Below are positions 43,854 through 53,085 of a stretch of 64,000 bases of DNA, piece by piece. The position numbers and the translations under genes are program-made. Under the pieces are notes generated by a model. The model was given only the letters and a program-made list of their open reading frames with translations. It made no database searches and was not told the origin of the DNA. The stretch is from the NCBI RefSeq assembly GCF_015594625.1, contig NZ_JADNRQ010000001.1:62001-126000 (forward strand), given 5' to 3'. The stretch is from Desulfallas sp. Bu1-1. Its GTDB lineage: Bacteria; Bacillota; Desulfotomaculia; Desulfotomaculales; Desulfallaceae. Numbering within the stretch: the first letter of the stretch is position 1; the number at the start of each line of letters is the position of its first letter.

Positions 43854-45728
43854 ATGAGCAATATTGATGACAAGTATGCCCGGCCAACCTTTCGCCCGGT
43901 CGTGGGGATCGATCTTGGTACAACCAATTCCGCAGTGGCATTCATCCACCGCGGAAAACCGGAGATCATACCATCGCCACAGGGCAGGCGGATTACCCCA
44001 TCAGTTGTATTGATCGACCTGAAAAACAGGATCATTGTGGGTGAGGATGCGCGTGCCGCTCTTGTTGCCATGCCCGATCGTACCGTTGCTGCGGTAAAAC
44101 GGAAGATGGGCTCCAAAGAACGCATACCGGTCGGTGGACAAGCACTGCTTCCACAGGAAATTTCCGCCCTAATCCTGAAAGAGCTGAAAAGTTATGTTGA
44201 TACCCGGCTGGGTGAAGGTGAAAAGGAAGCGGTAATTACGGTGCCGGCCTATTTTACCGACGAACAGCGCCGGGCGACAAAGCAAGCGGGGGAACTGGCC
44301 GGGTTCGTCGTGGAGCGAATTATCAACGAACCCACTGCCGCTGCACTTGCTTTCGGCCTGGATCACCTGGAAGAAGACCGGCACATTCTTGTTTATGACC
44401 TGGGCGGCGGTACGTTTGATGTTTCCATCGTGGAAATGATGAGCGGCGTTTTGGAAGTAAAAGCAACTACGGGAAATAATCACCTGGGCGGCGAGGATTT
44501 CGACTGGAAGATCGTTGACTGGTTGGCTGAAAAGATAATTGCAGAACACAACATCGACCCGCGGGACGATATTCGCGCCAGGGCATTGCTGAAGGAAGAG
44601 GCGGAAAAAATTAAAAAAGAACTGTCCGCTCGAGAAACTGTTACCGTATCGTTACCTGTAGTGACAGTCAAGGATAATCGTCCAGTGGGCCTTGATCTTG
44701 AGTTTACCCGTGAACAACTGGTTGCCCTTATCGATCCCCTGCTGCAGGAGACAATGAACCACGTGCAGCGCGTGCTGGCAGATGCGGGACTTGTCAAGGA
44801 TGATATAGATGAGATTCTGCTTGTCGGGGGGTCAACGAGGATACCGCGTGTACATGAATTAATCCGCAACTTTTTTGGCAAAGAACCGCGCATGGATGTA
44901 AATCCCGACGAAGCAGTGGCACTGGGGGCGGCTGTTCAAGCAGGCTTGAAGTCGGGGTCGCTGTCCAAAAGCGGGCTTGTGGCGACAGATGTTGCCCCGT
45001 TTTCCATGGGGATTGCCGTGCTGAAGGAATGGAAGGGTATCACGTTACGCCCGGGCGGTTTTCATGCGATTATTCCACGCAACACCACCATTCCGGTGAC
45101 GCGCACGGAAACATTCTATACCACATCTGACGGGCAAACCGCTGCTTCCATCGAAATTTACCAGGGCGAGCATGAGTGGACGAAACACAATCACCGGCTG
45201 GGAGAATTTTTATTGGAGGGCATCCCCCCTAACAAAGCCGGGGCGGAAGCCGTCGAGGTGACCTATCGCTATAATCTAAACGGCATTCTTGAAGTAACAG
45301 CCAGGTGTGTGTCCACCGGCAAAGAGATGAGTGTTACTGTGCAGGACGCATTGAACCGTGATTCGCAGGAAGCGTTTTCTGAAAGCGCGGCAAGGCTGGA
45401 GGCGCTCTGGCAAAATGTCGATAATGAGGATTTTGACGATGAACTGGTCGGGGAGGAAATGGAACTGTTCAATGAGTTGCCGGATAACGGAGATGAACAA
45501 TTGGAAGTGGACCAGGAGCTCGCATCTGCCGATATGCATGAAGAAGCATCCGGTTTACTTGCCCGGGCCCAAAAGTTACTTCCTACATTGGCCGGTGCAG
45601 AACGGTTGAAGCTGGAAAAAGCTATTCATTTACTGAATAATGCCATGTCCGGGGATGATATCGACCAGCTCCAGGAAGCCCTTGACAGGGTGACGGACTT
45701 GATGATCGACCTGGAATTCAAGGAGTAA
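43854..45728 (+). CDS. Hsp70 chaperone, DnaK family (dedicated paralogue)
   Basis: A 624-residue Hsp70. The ATPase domain has the three phosphate/adenosine signatures: GIDLGTTNSAVAF, LVYDLGGGTFDVSIVE and ILLVGGSTRIPRVHEL, plus INEPTAAALAFGL. The substrate-binding beta domain follows (about 390-500) with a short acidic helical lid (about 500-624) that lacks an EEVD-like end. ATG at 43854 with GGGAGG upstream. Flanked by a GrpE-like and a J-like gene in one operon but without HrcA, so it is probably not the housekeeping DnaK; clients are unknown. Confidence 0.92.
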   Translation: MSNIDDKYARPTFRPVVGIDLGTTNSAVAFIHRGKPEIIPSPQGRRITPSVVLIDLKNRIIVGEDARAALVAMPDRTVAAVKRKMGSKERIPVGGQALLPQEISALILKELKSYVDTRLGEGEKEAVITVPAYFTDEQRRATKQAGELAGFVVERIINEPTAAALAFGLDHLEEDRHILVYDLGGGTFDVSIVEMMSGVLEVKATTGNNHLGGEDFDWKIVDWLAEKIIAEHNIDPRDDIRARALLKEEAEKIKKELSARETVTVSLPVVTVKDNRPVGLDLEFTREQLVALIDPLLQETMNHVQRVLADAGLVKDDIDEILLVGGSTRIPRVHELIRNFFGKEPRMDVNPDEAVALGAAVQAGLKSGSLSKSGLVATDVAPFSMGIAVLKEWKGITLRPGGFHAIIPRNTTIPVTRTETFYTTSDGQTAASIEIYQGEHEWTKHNHRLGEFLLEGIPPNKAGAEAVEVTYRYNLNGILEVTARCVSTGKEMSVTVQDALNRDSQEAFSESAARLEALWQNVDNEDFDDELVGEEMELFNELPDNGDEQLEVDQELASADMHEEASGLLARAQKLLPTLAGAERLKLEKAIHLLNNAMSGDDIDQLQEALDRVTDLMIDLEFKE

Positions 45729-45737
45729 AATGAAAAG

Positions 45738-46982
45738 ATGGAAAAACCAAAACCATCCCGGAGAAAATCGCGCAAGCCCAAAATTGAAAATTATTACAAA
45801 ATACTTGGCACCCGGTCCAATGCATCCCAGGAAACGATTAAAAAGAAATATATTGAATCAGTTAAGTCTTTCCCTCCGGAAACCCATCCCGAAGAGTTTC
45901 AGCGCATCCGCCGGGCTTATGAAACGCTCCGCGATCCGGTCAAACGCCGGGAATACGATTTGATGAGGAAGTACGGTGGCAAGATCGAACGGATTATGGA
46001 AGAGGCCCTGGCATTTGCGGAAGATGAACAATGGGATAAGGCCGCAAACTTGTTGCACCAGGCCCGGAAAATCGCTCCGGATAATATGCAAATATGCCTT
46101 GCGCTGGGCCAGATCGCCCTCCTCCAAGACGATGAACAAACGTTCCAGGAACAGTTTGAACTGGCGGGCAACCTGGCTCCGGAAAATGAGAAAGCGTTGA
46201 TTTTGGCGCTTAAGGCCAGGTTGTTACTGGAAAAAGATCGCCCGGAAGAAGCTCTTGAGATACTGGAATATGCGCGGGCACAATACCCGGAGCATGGTGA
46301 CCTGTTACAAAGCATGTATATTGATGTCTACAAGATTCTGGGACGGGAAGATGATTTGTGGGCCCTCACCATGGATACGCTACCGTCCCCGGACTCCCGG
46401 AATCCGGAGGACATCTTCGTTTATATTCATTGGATCAACATAATGATCGAACTGGAAAAATGGGACGTCTGGTCTGCAGTCCAGTTGCGCACGCGCAAAT
46501 TTTTAAAAGCTATTCAAGATGAAGAAGACAAGCTTATGGTTATAACCGCCTTGCTGAGCGAGCACAATGAATATTTTGAAACGGGCTGTTTTCGTGAAGC
46601 CATGCTGTTTATTGATCTGGCGCATAATATTGATTCCAAAAACCCGCATATAAAACAGCAACGCCGCAAAACCCGGGAGTTGTTGCGTGTTGAGAAAGAG
46701 CTGGATCGCTTGTGTGCTGACCCGGACATTTTTCCACTAGTTAGCACGTATGCAATTGAATGGTTTTATGAAAAATATACAACGCTTGAAGATACCTCCC
46801 AGATAAGGGAAAAAAGGATAAGCATTTTGGAGAATTTATATTCGGATTATGGTGATTACATAGATATAAATATTGCTGATGGCGTTCTGGCTATCCGAAG
46901 GAAATACCCGCTTATTTACAATAGTTTTCAGGCGCAATGGGATGAGCTGCTTAACGAGCGGGCGACGGCTCACCGGCGATAA
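45738..46982 (+). CDS. J-domain-like protein with helical repeat C-terminus; HPD motif lost
   Basis: A 414-residue protein. Residues about 19-78 align with a J domain (NYYKILGTRSNASQETIKKK, then RIRRAYETLRDPVKRREYDL), but the loop that should read HPD is KSFPPETHPEEF. The HPD tripeptide is normally essential for stimulating Hsp70 ATPase. The rest (about 90-410) is made of TPR-like helical pairs (WDKAANLLHQARKIAPDNMQ, RPEEALEILEYARAQYPEHG). Third gene of the GrpE-DnaK-J operon, ten bases after the Hsp70 stop. It may target that Hsp70 to clients through the repeats; the altered motif suggests a non-standard interaction. Confidence 0.82.
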   Translation: MEKPKPSRRKSRKPKIENYYKILGTRSNASQETIKKKYIESVKSFPPETHPEEFQRIRRAYETLRDPVKRREYDLMRKYGGKIERIMEEALAFAEDEQWDKAANLLHQARKIAPDNMQICLALGQIALLQDDEQTFQEQFELAGNLAPENEKALILALKARLLLEKDRPEEALEILEYARAQYPEHGDLLQSMYIDVYKILGREDDLWALTMDTLPSPDSRNPEDIFVYIHWINIMIELEKWDVWSAVQLRTRKFLKAIQDEEDKLMVITALLSEHNEYFETGCFREAMLFIDLAHNIDSKNPHIKQQRRKTRELLRVEKELDRLCADPDIFPLVSTYAIEWFYEKYTTLEDTSQIREKRISILENLYSDYGDYIDINIADGVLAIRRKYPLIYNSFQAQWDELLNERATAHRR

Positions 46983-47075
46983 GCTAAGATAAATAAAGAT
47001 TGCCGGGCGGATTAAAACCTCCACCGCCACGTTAAAGTGTTCGGTGCGCCCAAATAATGGAAATTAAAACGCAGA

Positions 47076-47195
47076 CCCCCGGCTTCAGTCGGGGGTAGTT
47101 GAATATTCTACCGCTTCCCCAAAACCCCCGTTTTTAAACGGGGGTCAAGAAACAGGCGCTAAAGCTTTCCGGCTGAAAGCCGGAGGTTTTAGACC
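47076..47195 (-). repeat. 120-bp multi-hairpin repeat, copy B
   Basis: Inverted relative to copy A at 37554-37673, with five base differences in 120. Same three hairpins. It lies in the 46983-47336 gap after the J-like gene, which holds no gene. Confidence 0.88.
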
Positions 47196-47279
47196 TGGCG
47201 GCTGGAAAATAAAACACCCTTTTTGTTTGCCGGGGAACCGGCAGATGAAAGGGGGATTTTTATGCCTCCCTGACAATGG

Positions 47280-47288
47280 TGGTATAAT
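47280..47288 (+). promoter_or_regulatory. Extended -10 promoter of the AbrB-like gene
   Basis: TGGTATAAT ending at 47288, without a clear -35, 49 bases before the ATG. Confidence 0.45.
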
Positions 47289-47336
47289 GATTTTAACTTG
47301 ATAATCAATCGATCGTTACTCAAAGGAGCATCACCA

Positions 47337-48431
47337 ATGTTACATTTTATAGAAACGTTATTCGTTGCTTTATGCGGCGGGGTTCTTTTCCACTTTTTAC
47401 ACATCCCCCTGGCGTGGATGTTGGGGCCTTTAACGGCAATAATGATCTGGAAATCAGTGCTTAAACGGGTTGTGTACTGGCCGGTCGGGCTGCGCAACGC
47501 GGGGTTGATCGTTCTCGGTTGCCTGCTGGGCGGTTCGTTTACCCTGGCCACCGGCCTGCAGATTTTCAAACAACTGCCGACTATGTTGCTGGCAACGGCA
47601 ACGACGGTTCTTTTCAGCCTGTTGGTGGGCTGTATTACCTGCCGGCAAACCGGGGTCAGCCTGGCCAGCAGCGTACTCGGAAGCATACCTGGCGGCCTTA
47701 CGCAAATGGCGGTGTTGGGCGAAGAGATCGCGGACACGGATATCACGGTTATAACATTCATGCAAACGTTTCGCTTATTGTCGGCAATTTTTATCGTCCC
47801 ATTTGTCGTCATTCACGGGCTGGCCAAACATTCCGGGGATATGGCCTACGCCGGCACGGCAGGGGCGGGCGGTATTCCACCGGCCGAAATTACTTGGGTT
47901 TGGGCTTTGTTTTTAGGCGTGGCCCTGGTTTCAATATGGGTCGCGCAGCGTGTTCACCTGCCCACACCATTTCTACTCGGACCTCTTCTGGGGTCCGCCA
48001 TTCTTGTTCTAGCCGGTTTGCAAGCGCCGCGGGTGCCCGGGTATCTCATAGTTGCCGCCCAAATCTGCATCGGTGCGTATTTGGGTTTGACCATGCGTTT
48101 TGAAAGTTTGAGCGACTGGAAGAGGATCTTGCCCTATACCCTTGGGGGAAGTGTGGCCATAGTTTTTTTTGCGCTTGCTATTGGTTACCTGCTTACTTGC
48201 CTGCACCCGTTAAAACTTGCCGATGCCTTTTTAAGCACGGCGCCAGGCGGAATAGCGGAAATGGGATTGACGGCCGTTCTGGTCAAAGCCGATCTTTCCC
48301 TGGTAACCGCTTATCAGATGTTCAGACTGTTGTTTATTTTGTTCGTTGTCCCACCCGTATTGAAATGGTGGCTGGGAAGTGTTTCAAGAAAAACGGGGAC
48401 TGTCATTAGGAAGAATGCGGGGAGTCCTTAA
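47337..48431 (+). CDS. AbrB-family membrane protein (duplicated ten-helix transporter-like)
   Basis: A 364-residue very hydrophobic protein made of two similar halves, the mark of the membrane AbrB family (PF05145-like, once called ammonia monooxygenase). Each half has a Pro-Gly-Gly motif: SVLGSIPGGLTQMAVLGEEI and LSTAPGGIAEMGLTAVL. About ten membrane helices are seen. The family is regarded as a transporter or regulator of unknown substrate. ATG at 47337 follows AAAGGAG by about nine bases; an ATG at 47298 is less likely. Single-gene unit. Confidence 0.84.
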   Translation: MLHFIETLFVALCGGVLFHFLHIPLAWMLGPLTAIMIWKSVLKRVVYWPVGLRNAGLIVLGCLLGGSFTLATGLQIFKQLPTMLLATATTVLFSLLVGCITCRQTGVSLASSVLGSIPGGLTQMAVLGEEIADTDITVITFMQTFRLLSAIFIVPFVVIHGLAKHSGDMAYAGTAGAGGIPPAEITWVWALFLGVALVSIWVAQRVHLPTPFLLGPLLGSAILVLAGLQAPRVPGYLIVAAQICIGAYLGLTMRFESLSDWKRILPYTLGGSVAIVFFALAIGYLLTCLHPLKLADAFLSTAPGGIAEMGLTAVLVKADLSLVTAYQMFRLLFILFVVPPVLKWWLGSVSRKTGTVIRKNAGSP

Positions 48432-48751
48432 ATTGACATTGGTGGCAAGTAGATGCCATGACTAATTGAAAAGGGATTGCTGGGTACTTTTACATGTACT
48501 GGCATGCAGCAGTTCCGGCTCAATTCAACCTAATGCCGGGTAGTTTTATGCTAAATATGGTATAATGTATTGTCGTAGGATGGTATTAACTGATAACCGA
48601 GGATTATTAAAGCGTAACCGGGATAAGGGGTTAGGGAACAGTATCATAAAAAGAAGGGTTTTGGGTTAAGATATGGAAATATGAACCAACCCTTTAAAAT
48701 AAAGTTTAGTAGCAGAAATGATGTCTTTACCCAAGGAGGAAATAGATCAAT
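48432..48751 (+). promoter_or_regulatory. Leader of glnS, no gene
   Basis: A 320-base gap. A TGGTATAAT extended -10 lies near 48557-48565. A stem AAGGGTT/AACCCTT with inner GGTT/AACC pairs sits about 75-110 bases before the start codon. No T-box specifier or AGGGTGGNACCGCG box is visible, so T-box control is not supported. Confidence 0.45.
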
Positions 48752-50494
48752 ATGCGGACCCAGGGCATCGAGCATTGCAGCTGTATGAAAAACCATGAGG
48801 CGACCGGGGAAACGGATGTGAAAAAGCCTGTCAACTTTATTCAAAGCATCATTAACGAGGACTTGACTAACAATAGAAACGACGGACGGGTGCATACTCG
48901 TTTTCCGCCTGAACCAAACGGCTATCTGCACATCGGGCATGCCAAATCCATCTGCCTCAACTTCGGTATCGCCGCCCGGTACGGGGGCCTCTGCAACTTG
49001 CGTTTTGACGACACCAATCCAAGCAAAGAGGAAGTCGAATACGTGGAGTCCATCAAGGCCGACGTCAAGTGGCTGGGTTTCGACTGGGACGACAGGCTGT
49101 TCTACGCGTCGGATTACTTTGAACAGTTGTATGAATATGCGGTGCAGTTGATCAAGGACGGCAAGGCCTATGTCTGCGATTTGAGTGCGGAGCAAATCAG
49201 GGAGTACCGCGGCACTCTCACCGAGCCCGGCAAGCCCAGCCCGTATCGTGACCGCTCGGTGGAAGAGAACCTCGACCTGTTCCGGCGGATGCGGGCGGGG
49301 GAATTTCCGGATGGTTCCCGGGTACTCCGGGCCAAAATCGACATGGCCTCGCCCAATTTGAACATGCGGGATCCGGTTCTATACCGCATCATGCGGGCAA
49401 CGCACCACCGGACGGGCGATAAGTGGTGCATTTACCCGATGTACGACTTCGCCCATCCCCTTTCGGATGCCATCGAAGGAATTACGCATTCGATTTGCAC
49501 GTGTGAGTTTGAGGATCACCGCCCGCTGTACGATTGGGTGCTGGAGGCATGTAAGATCAAGAACCCACCCCGGCAAATCGAATTTGCCCGGCTCAACCTG
49601 AGTCACACCGTGATGAGCAAGCGCAAGCTCCGGCAGTTGGTGGAAGAGGGATACGTCAGGGGATGGGACGACCCGCGCATGCCCACCATCTCGGGGTTGC
49701 GGCGGCGCGGTTACACGCCGGAGGCCATCCGGGACTTCTGCGAGCGCATCGGGGTGGCCAAGGCCAACAGCATTGTTGATATTGCCATGCTGGAACACTG
49801 TATCCGGGAGGATTTGAACCTCCGGGCGCCGCGGGTGATGGCGGTGCTGCGCCCCTTGCGGGTGGTCATCGAAAACTACCCGGAGGATCGAGTGGAAATG
49901 CTGGACGCTGAGAACAACCCGGAAAACCCCGGAATGGGTTCGCGGCAAATTCCCTTTTCCCGGGTGATTTATATCGAGCGGGATGATTTCATGGAAGACC
50001 CGCCGAAAAAATTTTTCCGCCTGGCCCCCGGCCGCGAGGTGCGGCTCAAGCACGCCTATATCATCAAGTGCGAACGGGTGGTCAAGGACGAGCAAACAGG
50101 TGCGATTATAGAACTGCGCTGCACTTACGACCCGGCGACACGCAGCGGTATGGCTACGGAAACGCGCAAGGTCAAGGGCACATTGCACTGGGTTTCCGCC
50201 GCCCACGCCGTCGAGGCCGAAGTGCGGTTGTACGACCACCTGTTTCTGAAAGAAAGTCCGGATGAAGACGAGGATTTTAAAGCCAATTTAAACCCGAACT
50301 CACTGGAAACGTTGACCGGGTGCATGGTGGAACCCGGCCTGGCGAGCGCGGCGCCGGGCAGCAGGTACCAGTTCCTGAGGCAGGGGTACTTCAGCGTCGA
50401 TCCCGACACGTCCGGTAACAAACCGGTGTTCAACCGGATCGTTTCCTTGAAGGATACCTGGGCCAAGATCAAAAAGGCGCAAGAAAATAGATGA
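48752..50494 (+). CDS. glnS: Glutaminyl-tRNA synthetase
   Basis: Class Ic synthetase of 580 residues that charges tRNA-Gln directly. Seen: [20 protein letters not shown] with the HIGH motif at about residue 65, [15 protein letters not shown], the amino-acid pocket [14 protein letters not shown], and [15 protein letters not shown] as KMSKS equivalent. The C-terminal two-beta-barrel anticodon domain ([16 protein letters not shown]) is complete. AAGGAGG lies before the ATG. Many Bacillota lack GlnRS and use Glu-tRNA amidotransferase instead, so presence here suggests the transferred type known in some clostridia and proteobacteria. Confidence 0.95.
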   Translation: MRTQGIEHCSCMKNHEATGETDVKKPVNFIQSIINEDLTNNRNDGRVHTRFPPEPNGYLHIGHAKSICLNFGIAARYGGLCNLRFDDTNPSKEEVEYVESIKADVKWLGFDWDDRLFYASDYFEQLYEYAVQLIKDGKAYVCDLSAEQIREYRGTLTEPGKPSPYRDRSVEENLDLFRRMRAGEFPDGSRVLRAKIDMASPNLNMRDPVLYRIMRATHHRTGDKWCIYPMYDFAHPLSDAIEGITHSICTCEFEDHRPLYDWVLEACKIKNPPRQIEFARLNLSHTVMSKRKLRQLVEEGYVRGWDDPRMPTISGLRRRGYTPEAIRDFCERIGVAKANSIVDIAMLEHCIREDLNLRAPRVMAVLRPLRVVIENYPEDRVEMLDAENNPENPGMGSRQIPFSRVIYIERDDFMEDPPKKFFRLAPGREVRLKHAYIIKCERVVKDEQTGAIIELRCTYDPATRSGMATETRKVKGTLHWVSAAHAVEAEVRLYDHLFLKESPDEDEDFKANLNPNSLETLTGCMVEPGLASAAPGSRYQFLRQGYFSVDPDTSGNKPVFNRIVSLKDTWAKIKKAQENR

Positions 50495-50602
50495 TGCTGG
50501 AAATTGAAGCCCTTCAAAACCACTCCCGTAGGTTGGATTTTGAAGGGCTATTTTAATTTTAAAATTTATGAGAGAAGTGTGGCAGTAAAAGACAAATTAT
50601 TA

Positions 50603-50631
50603 TTGACATAAGTTCATAATGGGTTTATATT
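50603..50631 (+). promoter_or_regulatory. Strong promoter of the NifX/MinD cluster, with flanking inverted motif
   Basis: TTGACA at 50603-50608, a 17-base spacer and TATATT at 50626-50631. GTTCATA (50612-50618) and TATGAAC (50643-50649) form an inverted pair around the -10, a possible operator. Confidence 0.8.
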
Positions 50632-50673
50632 AGATTTGAACATATGAACATAAACCCGCAAGGAGTGATTTTT

Positions 50674-50943
50674 TTGCGCAAGTTTATTTGCGTTTCCTGT
50701 GGTAAAAGCGCCGAGTTGGGCTGGTGTACGAACCAGCGCGGCAGGGACATGATATGCCCCGATTGCGGGGGCAAAATGATCCGTGATGACAGAGCCGGAG
50801 TTGGTGGTGGTGGCCGTTTGAACCAGCCCGGCATTATGGGAGCCGGTAGTGGAACTCCCGGAACAGGGTTTGGCCGGGGAGTTTGCGACCGTGGTTCCGG
50901 CCGGGGACGCGGTCGGCAAGGGAATTGTAGGAGGGTGATTTAA
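50674..50943 (+). CDS. Zinc-ribbon protein with Gly-rich tail
   Basis: An 89-residue protein. A rubredoxin-like zinc ribbon at the N-terminus has FICVSCGKSAELGWCTNQRG and ICPDCGGKM (CxxC and CxxC pairs). The rest is a glycine/arginine-rich tail (GVGGGGRLNQPGIMGAGSG) with one or two more cysteines. TTG start nine bases after AAGGAG. Similar short proteins head NifX/MinD-type clusters in anaerobes. Its stop overlaps the leader of the NifX-like gene, so they are coupled. Metal binding is likely; function is unknown. Confidence 0.75.
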   Translation: MRKFICVSCGKSAELGWCTNQRGRDMICPDCGGKMIRDDRAGVGGGGRLNQPGIMGAGSGTPGTGFGRGVCDRGSGRGRGRQGNCRRVI

Positions 50944-51330
50944 ATGAGGATTGCGGTTGGCGCCTCCGGGCCTTCAAAAGACGCGCCGGCGGAAGAACGT
51001 TTCGGGCGCTGCGCTTATTTTGTGGTGTTTGACGAAAACGGCAACGTGCTGGAGACAATTAACAATGAAGGTGCGGCCAGCGCTGAAGGGGCAGGTATCA
51101 GAACCACCCAGATTTTACTTGATCACAATGTAAATGTGGTGCTCACCGGCAGGGTGGGTCCCAAGGCCATAAATGCCCTGCTGGCCGGCGGGGTGGCGGT
51201 TTATACCGGTGTTGCGGACACGGTGTCCGGGACCCTGGAAAACTATAAAAAAGGACTCATGCAGCCGCTGGCCGTTCCCAATGCCCGTCAACATTCGGGC
51301 AAGGGGCCGGAGAAGCGGGTGGTTAAATGA
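50944..51330 (+). CDS. NifX/NafY-like dinitrogenase cofactor-family protein
   Basis: A 128-residue protein of the dinitrogenase iron-molybdenum cofactor fold (PF02579-like): RIAVGASGPSKDAPAEERFG at the start, YFVVFDENG, and VLTGRVGPKAINALLAGGV followed by YTGVADTVSGTLENY. These proteins bind Fe-S or Fe-Mo cofactors or precursors. No nif structural genes are in the window, so the role is probably general iron-sulfur cluster handling with the MinD-type ATPases. AGGAGGG lies seven bases before the ATG; it overlaps the next gene by four bases. Confidence 0.85.
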   Translation: MRIAVGASGPSKDAPAEERFGRCAYFVVFDENGNVLETINNEGAASAEGAGIRTTQILLDHNVNVVLTGRVGPKAINALLAGGVAVYTGVADTVSGTLENYKKGLMQPLAVPNARQHSGKGPEKRVVK

Positions 51331-52196
51331 TTATTTCCGTGGCCAGCGGCAAAGGAGGAACGGGAAAAACTACGGTTGCCACAAGTATGGCCCTGGCATT
51401 GCAAGCCTGTGATCATGTTACCTTTCTTGATTGTGATGTTGAAGAGCCCAACGGGCATATTTTTCTTAATCCGGAGTTTACGGAAACAGAGAACATATAT
51501 ATCGAAGTGCCTAAAATCGATCCGGGCAAATGCAATTTATGCGGGAGATGCGCCGAAGTATGTGCTTTCAACGCCCTGCTTGTCGCCGGGGAAGCGGTTA
51601 TCACCTTCCCCGAACTGTGTCATGGCTGTGGCGGTTGCCGGTATTTTTGCCCTGTGGGGGCTATTTCGCCGGAACCGAAACAAATCGGCACGGTGGAACG
51701 GGGCGTGGCCGGGCGGTTGGCTTTTGTACGCGGGCGCCTGGAAGTTGGTGCTGCGTTAAGCCCGCCCCTGGTTGACGCGGTAAGAAAAAACCGGGGGCCC
51801 GGGGGAATTACCATTGTGGATGCCCCGCCCGGCACTTCCTGCCCGGTCATCCACTCCGTCCGGGGTACGGATTTCTGCCTGCTGGTTACCGAGCCCACCC
51901 CTTTCGGGTTAAACGACCTGGATCTGGCCGTGCAAATGGTCAGGAGCCTGGGGGTGCCCTGCGGCGTACTGATCAACCGTGCCCGGGAAGGGTGGGGGAT
52001 CATTGAAAAGTATTGCCGGCAAGAAGGAATAACCGTAATGATGAAGATACCCTTGAGCCAGGAAATAGCCGAGGCTTATTCCCGGGGAGTGTCTCTGGCA
52101 AAGTTCGACAGGGGCTGGAATGACGCATTCAAACAGCTTTACCGGGAGATCGGGGGGCTGGTTGCCAATGAAAGAAGTCACTGTAATCAGCGGTAA
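51327..52196 (+). CDS. MinD-type P-loop ATPase with inserted 2[4Fe-4S] ferredoxin domain (first copy)
   Basis: A 289-residue ATPase of the Mrp/MinD group. The Walker A deviant motif is SGKGGTGKTT (7-16). A ferredoxin domain is inserted at about 62-115: CNLCGRCAEVC and CHGCGGCRYFC each with a partner Pro-x-Cys. Downstream, IVDAPPGTSCPVI is the Walker B/Mrp-type loop. Such proteins occur in pairs in anaerobes and are thought to couple ATP hydrolysis to Fe-S cluster transfer or electron bifurcation-like redox work; no pathway is proven. It overlaps the NifX-like gene by four bases and the second MinD gene by 29. Confidence 0.87.
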   Translation: MIISVASGKGGTGKTTVATSMALALQACDHVTFLDCDVEEPNGHIFLNPEFTETENIYIEVPKIDPGKCNLCGRCAEVCAFNALLVAGEAVITFPELCHGCGGCRYFCPVGAISPEPKQIGTVERGVAGRLAFVRGRLEVGAALSPPLVDAVRKNRGPGGITIVDAPPGTSCPVIHSVRGTDFCLLVTEPTPFGLNDLDLAVQMVRSLGVPCGVLINRAREGWGIIEKYCRQEGITVMMKIPLSQEIAEAYSRGVSLAKFDRGWNDAFKQLYREIGGLVANERSHCNQR

Positions 52197-53025
52197 AGGT
52201 GGAACCGGTAAAACAAGCATCACCGGCTCTTTTGCCGTGCTTGCCCAAAACCATGTGCTGGTTGACTGCGACGTGGACGCCGCCAATTTACACCTTTTGC
52301 TTGATCCTGAAATCCAGGTGAGAAAAAATTTTTGGGGCATGCCCAAGGTTGAAATTGATCCACAAAAATGCACCGGTTGCGGCCTGTGTGAGGAACTGTG
52401 CCGTTTTGGCGCCGTCAAGCAAGGCCGGGTGGATCAAATGTCCTGTGAAGGCTGCCGGGTGTGTTACCATGCCTGCCCCGAAGGAGCGGTGCGGTTGGTG
52501 GAAAACCTGGCCGGGGAGTGGTTTATCTCCAGGACCCGTTACGGTCCTTTTGTCCACGCCCGGCTGGGGGTCGCTCAAGATAATTCGGGCAAGCTGGTGG
52601 CGGAGGTGCGCCGGCAGGCCCGCAGCCTGGCCGAGAGGGAGGGGAGGGAATTAATTATCACCGACGGCCCGCCGGGGATCGGCTGCCCGGTAATATCCGC
52701 CCTGGGCGGTACCGACCTGGCCTTGGTGGTGGTTGAACCCACCCTTTCTTCCATTCATGACCTGGTCAGGGTGATCAGGCTGGCGGAACATTTTGGGGTT
52801 AAAACGGCGGTGTGTATCAACAAGTGGGATATTAACCCCAGAAACAGCCGCACGGTGGAAATTATGTGCCGGGATATGGACATACCGTTGATCGGCAGGG
52901 TTGGCTACGACCCCGCCGTGATTGCCGCGGCCATGGAGAGAAAGCCCGTAGTGCAGGTGATGAGCGCGGTGGTGGACGACATTGTTTCGCTCTGGCATTG
53001 CGTTGAGCGGCAATTGGGTATATAG
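52168..53025 (+). CDS. MinD-type P-loop ATPase with ferredoxin domain (second copy)
   Basis: A 285-residue homologue of the preceding gene. Walker A is SGKGGTGKTS (7-16), the inserted ferredoxin has CTGCGLCEELC and CEGCRVCYHAC, and IITDGPPGIGCPVI forms the Mrp loop. The start is the ATG at 52168; an in-frame ATG at 52120 lies within the first copy and is unlikely. The two copies overlap by 29 bases in different frames, implying stoichiometric expression and probably a heterodimer. Confidence 0.87.
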   Translation: MKEVTVISGKGGTGKTSITGSFAVLAQNHVLVDCDVDAANLHLLLDPEIQVRKNFWGMPKVEIDPQKCTGCGLCEELCRFGAVKQGRVDQMSCEGCRVCYHACPEGAVRLVENLAGEWFISRTRYGPFVHARLGVAQDNSGKLVAEVRRQARSLAEREGRELIITDGPPGIGCPVISALGGTDLALVVVEPTLSSIHDLVRVIRLAEHFGVKTAVCINKWDINPRNSRTVEIMCRDMDIPLIGRVGYDPAVIAAAMERKPVVQVMSAVVDDIVSLWHCVERQLGI

Positions 53026-53085
53026 TTTTCTATTGGGAGTGAAAGGCAGTACGCGGGTATAAGTTTATCAAAGGGGGAGAGGAAA

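Noticed and set aside
45730-45963. Overlapping 77-codon frame at the start of the J-like gene
   Set aside because: Out-of-frame shadow; the other frame has the J-domain motifs and continues to full length.
48432-48751. T-box leader before glnS
   Set aside because: No AGGGTGGNACCGCG-like box, specifier loop or terminator/antiterminator pair could be found.
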